A model generated the notes under the pieces. That model was not told the DNA's origin and did not search any database. It saw only the letters and a program-made list of their open reading frames with translations. A stretch of DNA of 5,699 nucleotides, taken from contig CAAGIZ010000053.1 in NCBI GenBank assembly GCA_900770075.1, positions 1 through 5,699 of the forward strand. Direction: 5' to 3'. A program made the position numbers and the translations under genes. Positions 5,363-5,699 of this stretch are shown piece by piece (within the stretch, counting starts at the first letter, position 1; each line of letters begins with the position of its first letter). The DNA is from Spirochaetia bacterium (GTDB taxonomy: Bacteria > Spirochaetota > Spirochaetia > Treponematales > Treponemataceae).

Positions 5363-5493
5363 TGCAGGACAGGTGTCTGAAAAACCGGCTTTGCGCGGTT
5401 CCGCTGCCGCTCCATTCCTCAAAAAGAGGCAGAGCCTCTTTTTGCCGAACGCTCCGCGCCGCTCCAATCCGGGCTGGGATTGACCGTCCTGCA
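5363..5493 (+). repeat. Dispersed hairpin repeat, copy 2
   Basis: This is the best-defined copy. It is closed by a perfect 8-bp inverted repeat, TGCAGGAC (5363-5370) and GTCCTGCA (5486-5493), followed by a T7 run that reaches the clpX stop codon. The left arm (5379-5417) and right arm (5456-5475) are nearly identical to those of copy 1. The middle is a different hairpin: CAAAAAGAGGC/GCCTCTTTTTG, 11 bp with loop AGA (5420-5444). The two-base spacer after AACGCT (5454-5455) marks where copy 1 has its extra hairpin. It fills most of the ssrA-clpX gap without entering either gene. Confidence 0.78.
5420..5444 (-). terminator. Probable clpX terminator, carried by repeat copy 2
   Basis: On the minus strand AAAAAGAGGC, loop TCT, GCCTCTTTTT has the A-stem-T form of an intrinsic terminator and works in either direction. 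It lies about 55 bases after the clpX stop, and I see no better candidate between clpX and the ssrA promoter. It is also the variable apex of the repeat, so the repeat seems to supply the terminator. Confidence 0.6.
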
Positions 5494-5498
5494 TTTTT

Positions 5499-5699
5499 TT
5501 ACGCAGTCTGTCTTGAACCCAGCAAAAGGCTTTCGGAAGCAGACACTTTGCCGGCCTGTACGATTTCTTTTGTAACCGTAAATTTTTTCTTTCCTTTTAT
5601 GCTTGGAGCTTCGTACATAAGATCCATGAGGAGTTTTTCGCAGATGGAACGCAGTCCTCTGGCACCGGTTTTCTGCCTGATTGCAATGTCTGCAATTTC
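5499..5699 (-). CDS. clpX: ClpX, ATP-dependent Clp protease unfoldase subunit, C-terminal fragment
   Basis: Hexameric AAA+ unfoldase that selects substrates, including proteins with tmRNA tags, and feeds them to ClpP in the cytosol. Only the last 66 residues are inside the window; the gene continues beyond 5699. The fragment begins in the small AAA+ domain: AIRQKTGARGLRSICEKLL contains the sensor-2 GARGLR motif (12-17 of the fragment), followed by LMDLMYEAPS (24-33), the ClpX counterpart of LLDTMYDLPS. The tail (VSASESLLLGSRQTA) is of normal length and ends cleanly in TAA (5501-5499). The motif set distinguishes it from HslU. It is transcribed towards ssrA on the same strand; a promoter between them suggests separate transcription. 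Confidence 0.93.
   Translation of the reverse strand, partial: EIADIAIRQKTGARGLRSICEKLLMDLMYEAPSIKGKKKFTVTKEIVQAGKVSASESLLLGSRQTA

Noticed and set aside
95..5493. CRISPR array or integron attC sites as an explanation for the repeats
   Set aside because: Copies are kilobases apart, differ in orientation, have no regular spacers, and I see neither the attC core-site pattern nor cassettes or an integrase.
5144..5494. Small plus- and minus-strand frames between ssrA and clpX
   Set aside because: They overlap the tmRNA 5' domain, its promoter or repeat copy 2, and have no ribosome binding sites or recognisable products.

Overview
The window looks like chromosomal DNA from a spirochaete of the genus Treponema or a close relative. 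The support is recall, not a search: a short ribosomal protein S4, a tmRNA whose D-like and T-arm segments (GGTTTCGAC; GGGGG-TTCAATT-CCCCC) and resume context ATAACT-GC resemble the T. pallidum tmRNA I remember, a spirochaete-type M18 aminopeptidase, and a secreted acidic protein ending in a SPOR domain. Composition is moderate in G+C, and genes are separated by strong rho-independent terminators.

Layout. Bases 1-477 are non-coding: a hairpin-rich dispersed repeat (copy 1), a terminator-like stem and a structured leader before rpsD. Plus strand: rpsD (478-1071) with its own terminator, then a two-gene cluster of a small lipoprotein of unknown function (1192-1737) and a 492-residue exported RlpA-like/SPOR protein with a very long acidic linker (1749-3227). 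A 236-bp gap holds repeat copy 3 (inverted) and a bidirectional terminator. Minus strand: M18 metallo-aminopeptidase (3464-4789), ssrA/tmRNA (4857-5241) with a clear promoter and terminator, repeat copy 2 (5363-5493), and the 3' end of clpX (5499 to the window edge).

How the genes relate. The minus-strand block is a protein quality-control neighbourhood. tmRNA rescues stalled ribosomes and adds a tag ending in ALAA, ClpX is the unfoldase that reads such tails, and an aminopeptidase can finish peptide breakdown. The plus-strand pair is envelope-associated, with the SPOR domain pointing to septal peptidoglycan.

Most unusual points: (1) a repeat family with conserved arms around an interchangeable, non-homologous apical hairpin, three copies in 5.7 kb; (2) a tmRNA with a long 21-codon tag whose 5' acceptor strand pairs poorly with its 3' strand and lacks the expected G3-U70; (3) an RlpA-like protein with no histidine at all and about 200 consecutive residues without Lys, Arg or His.
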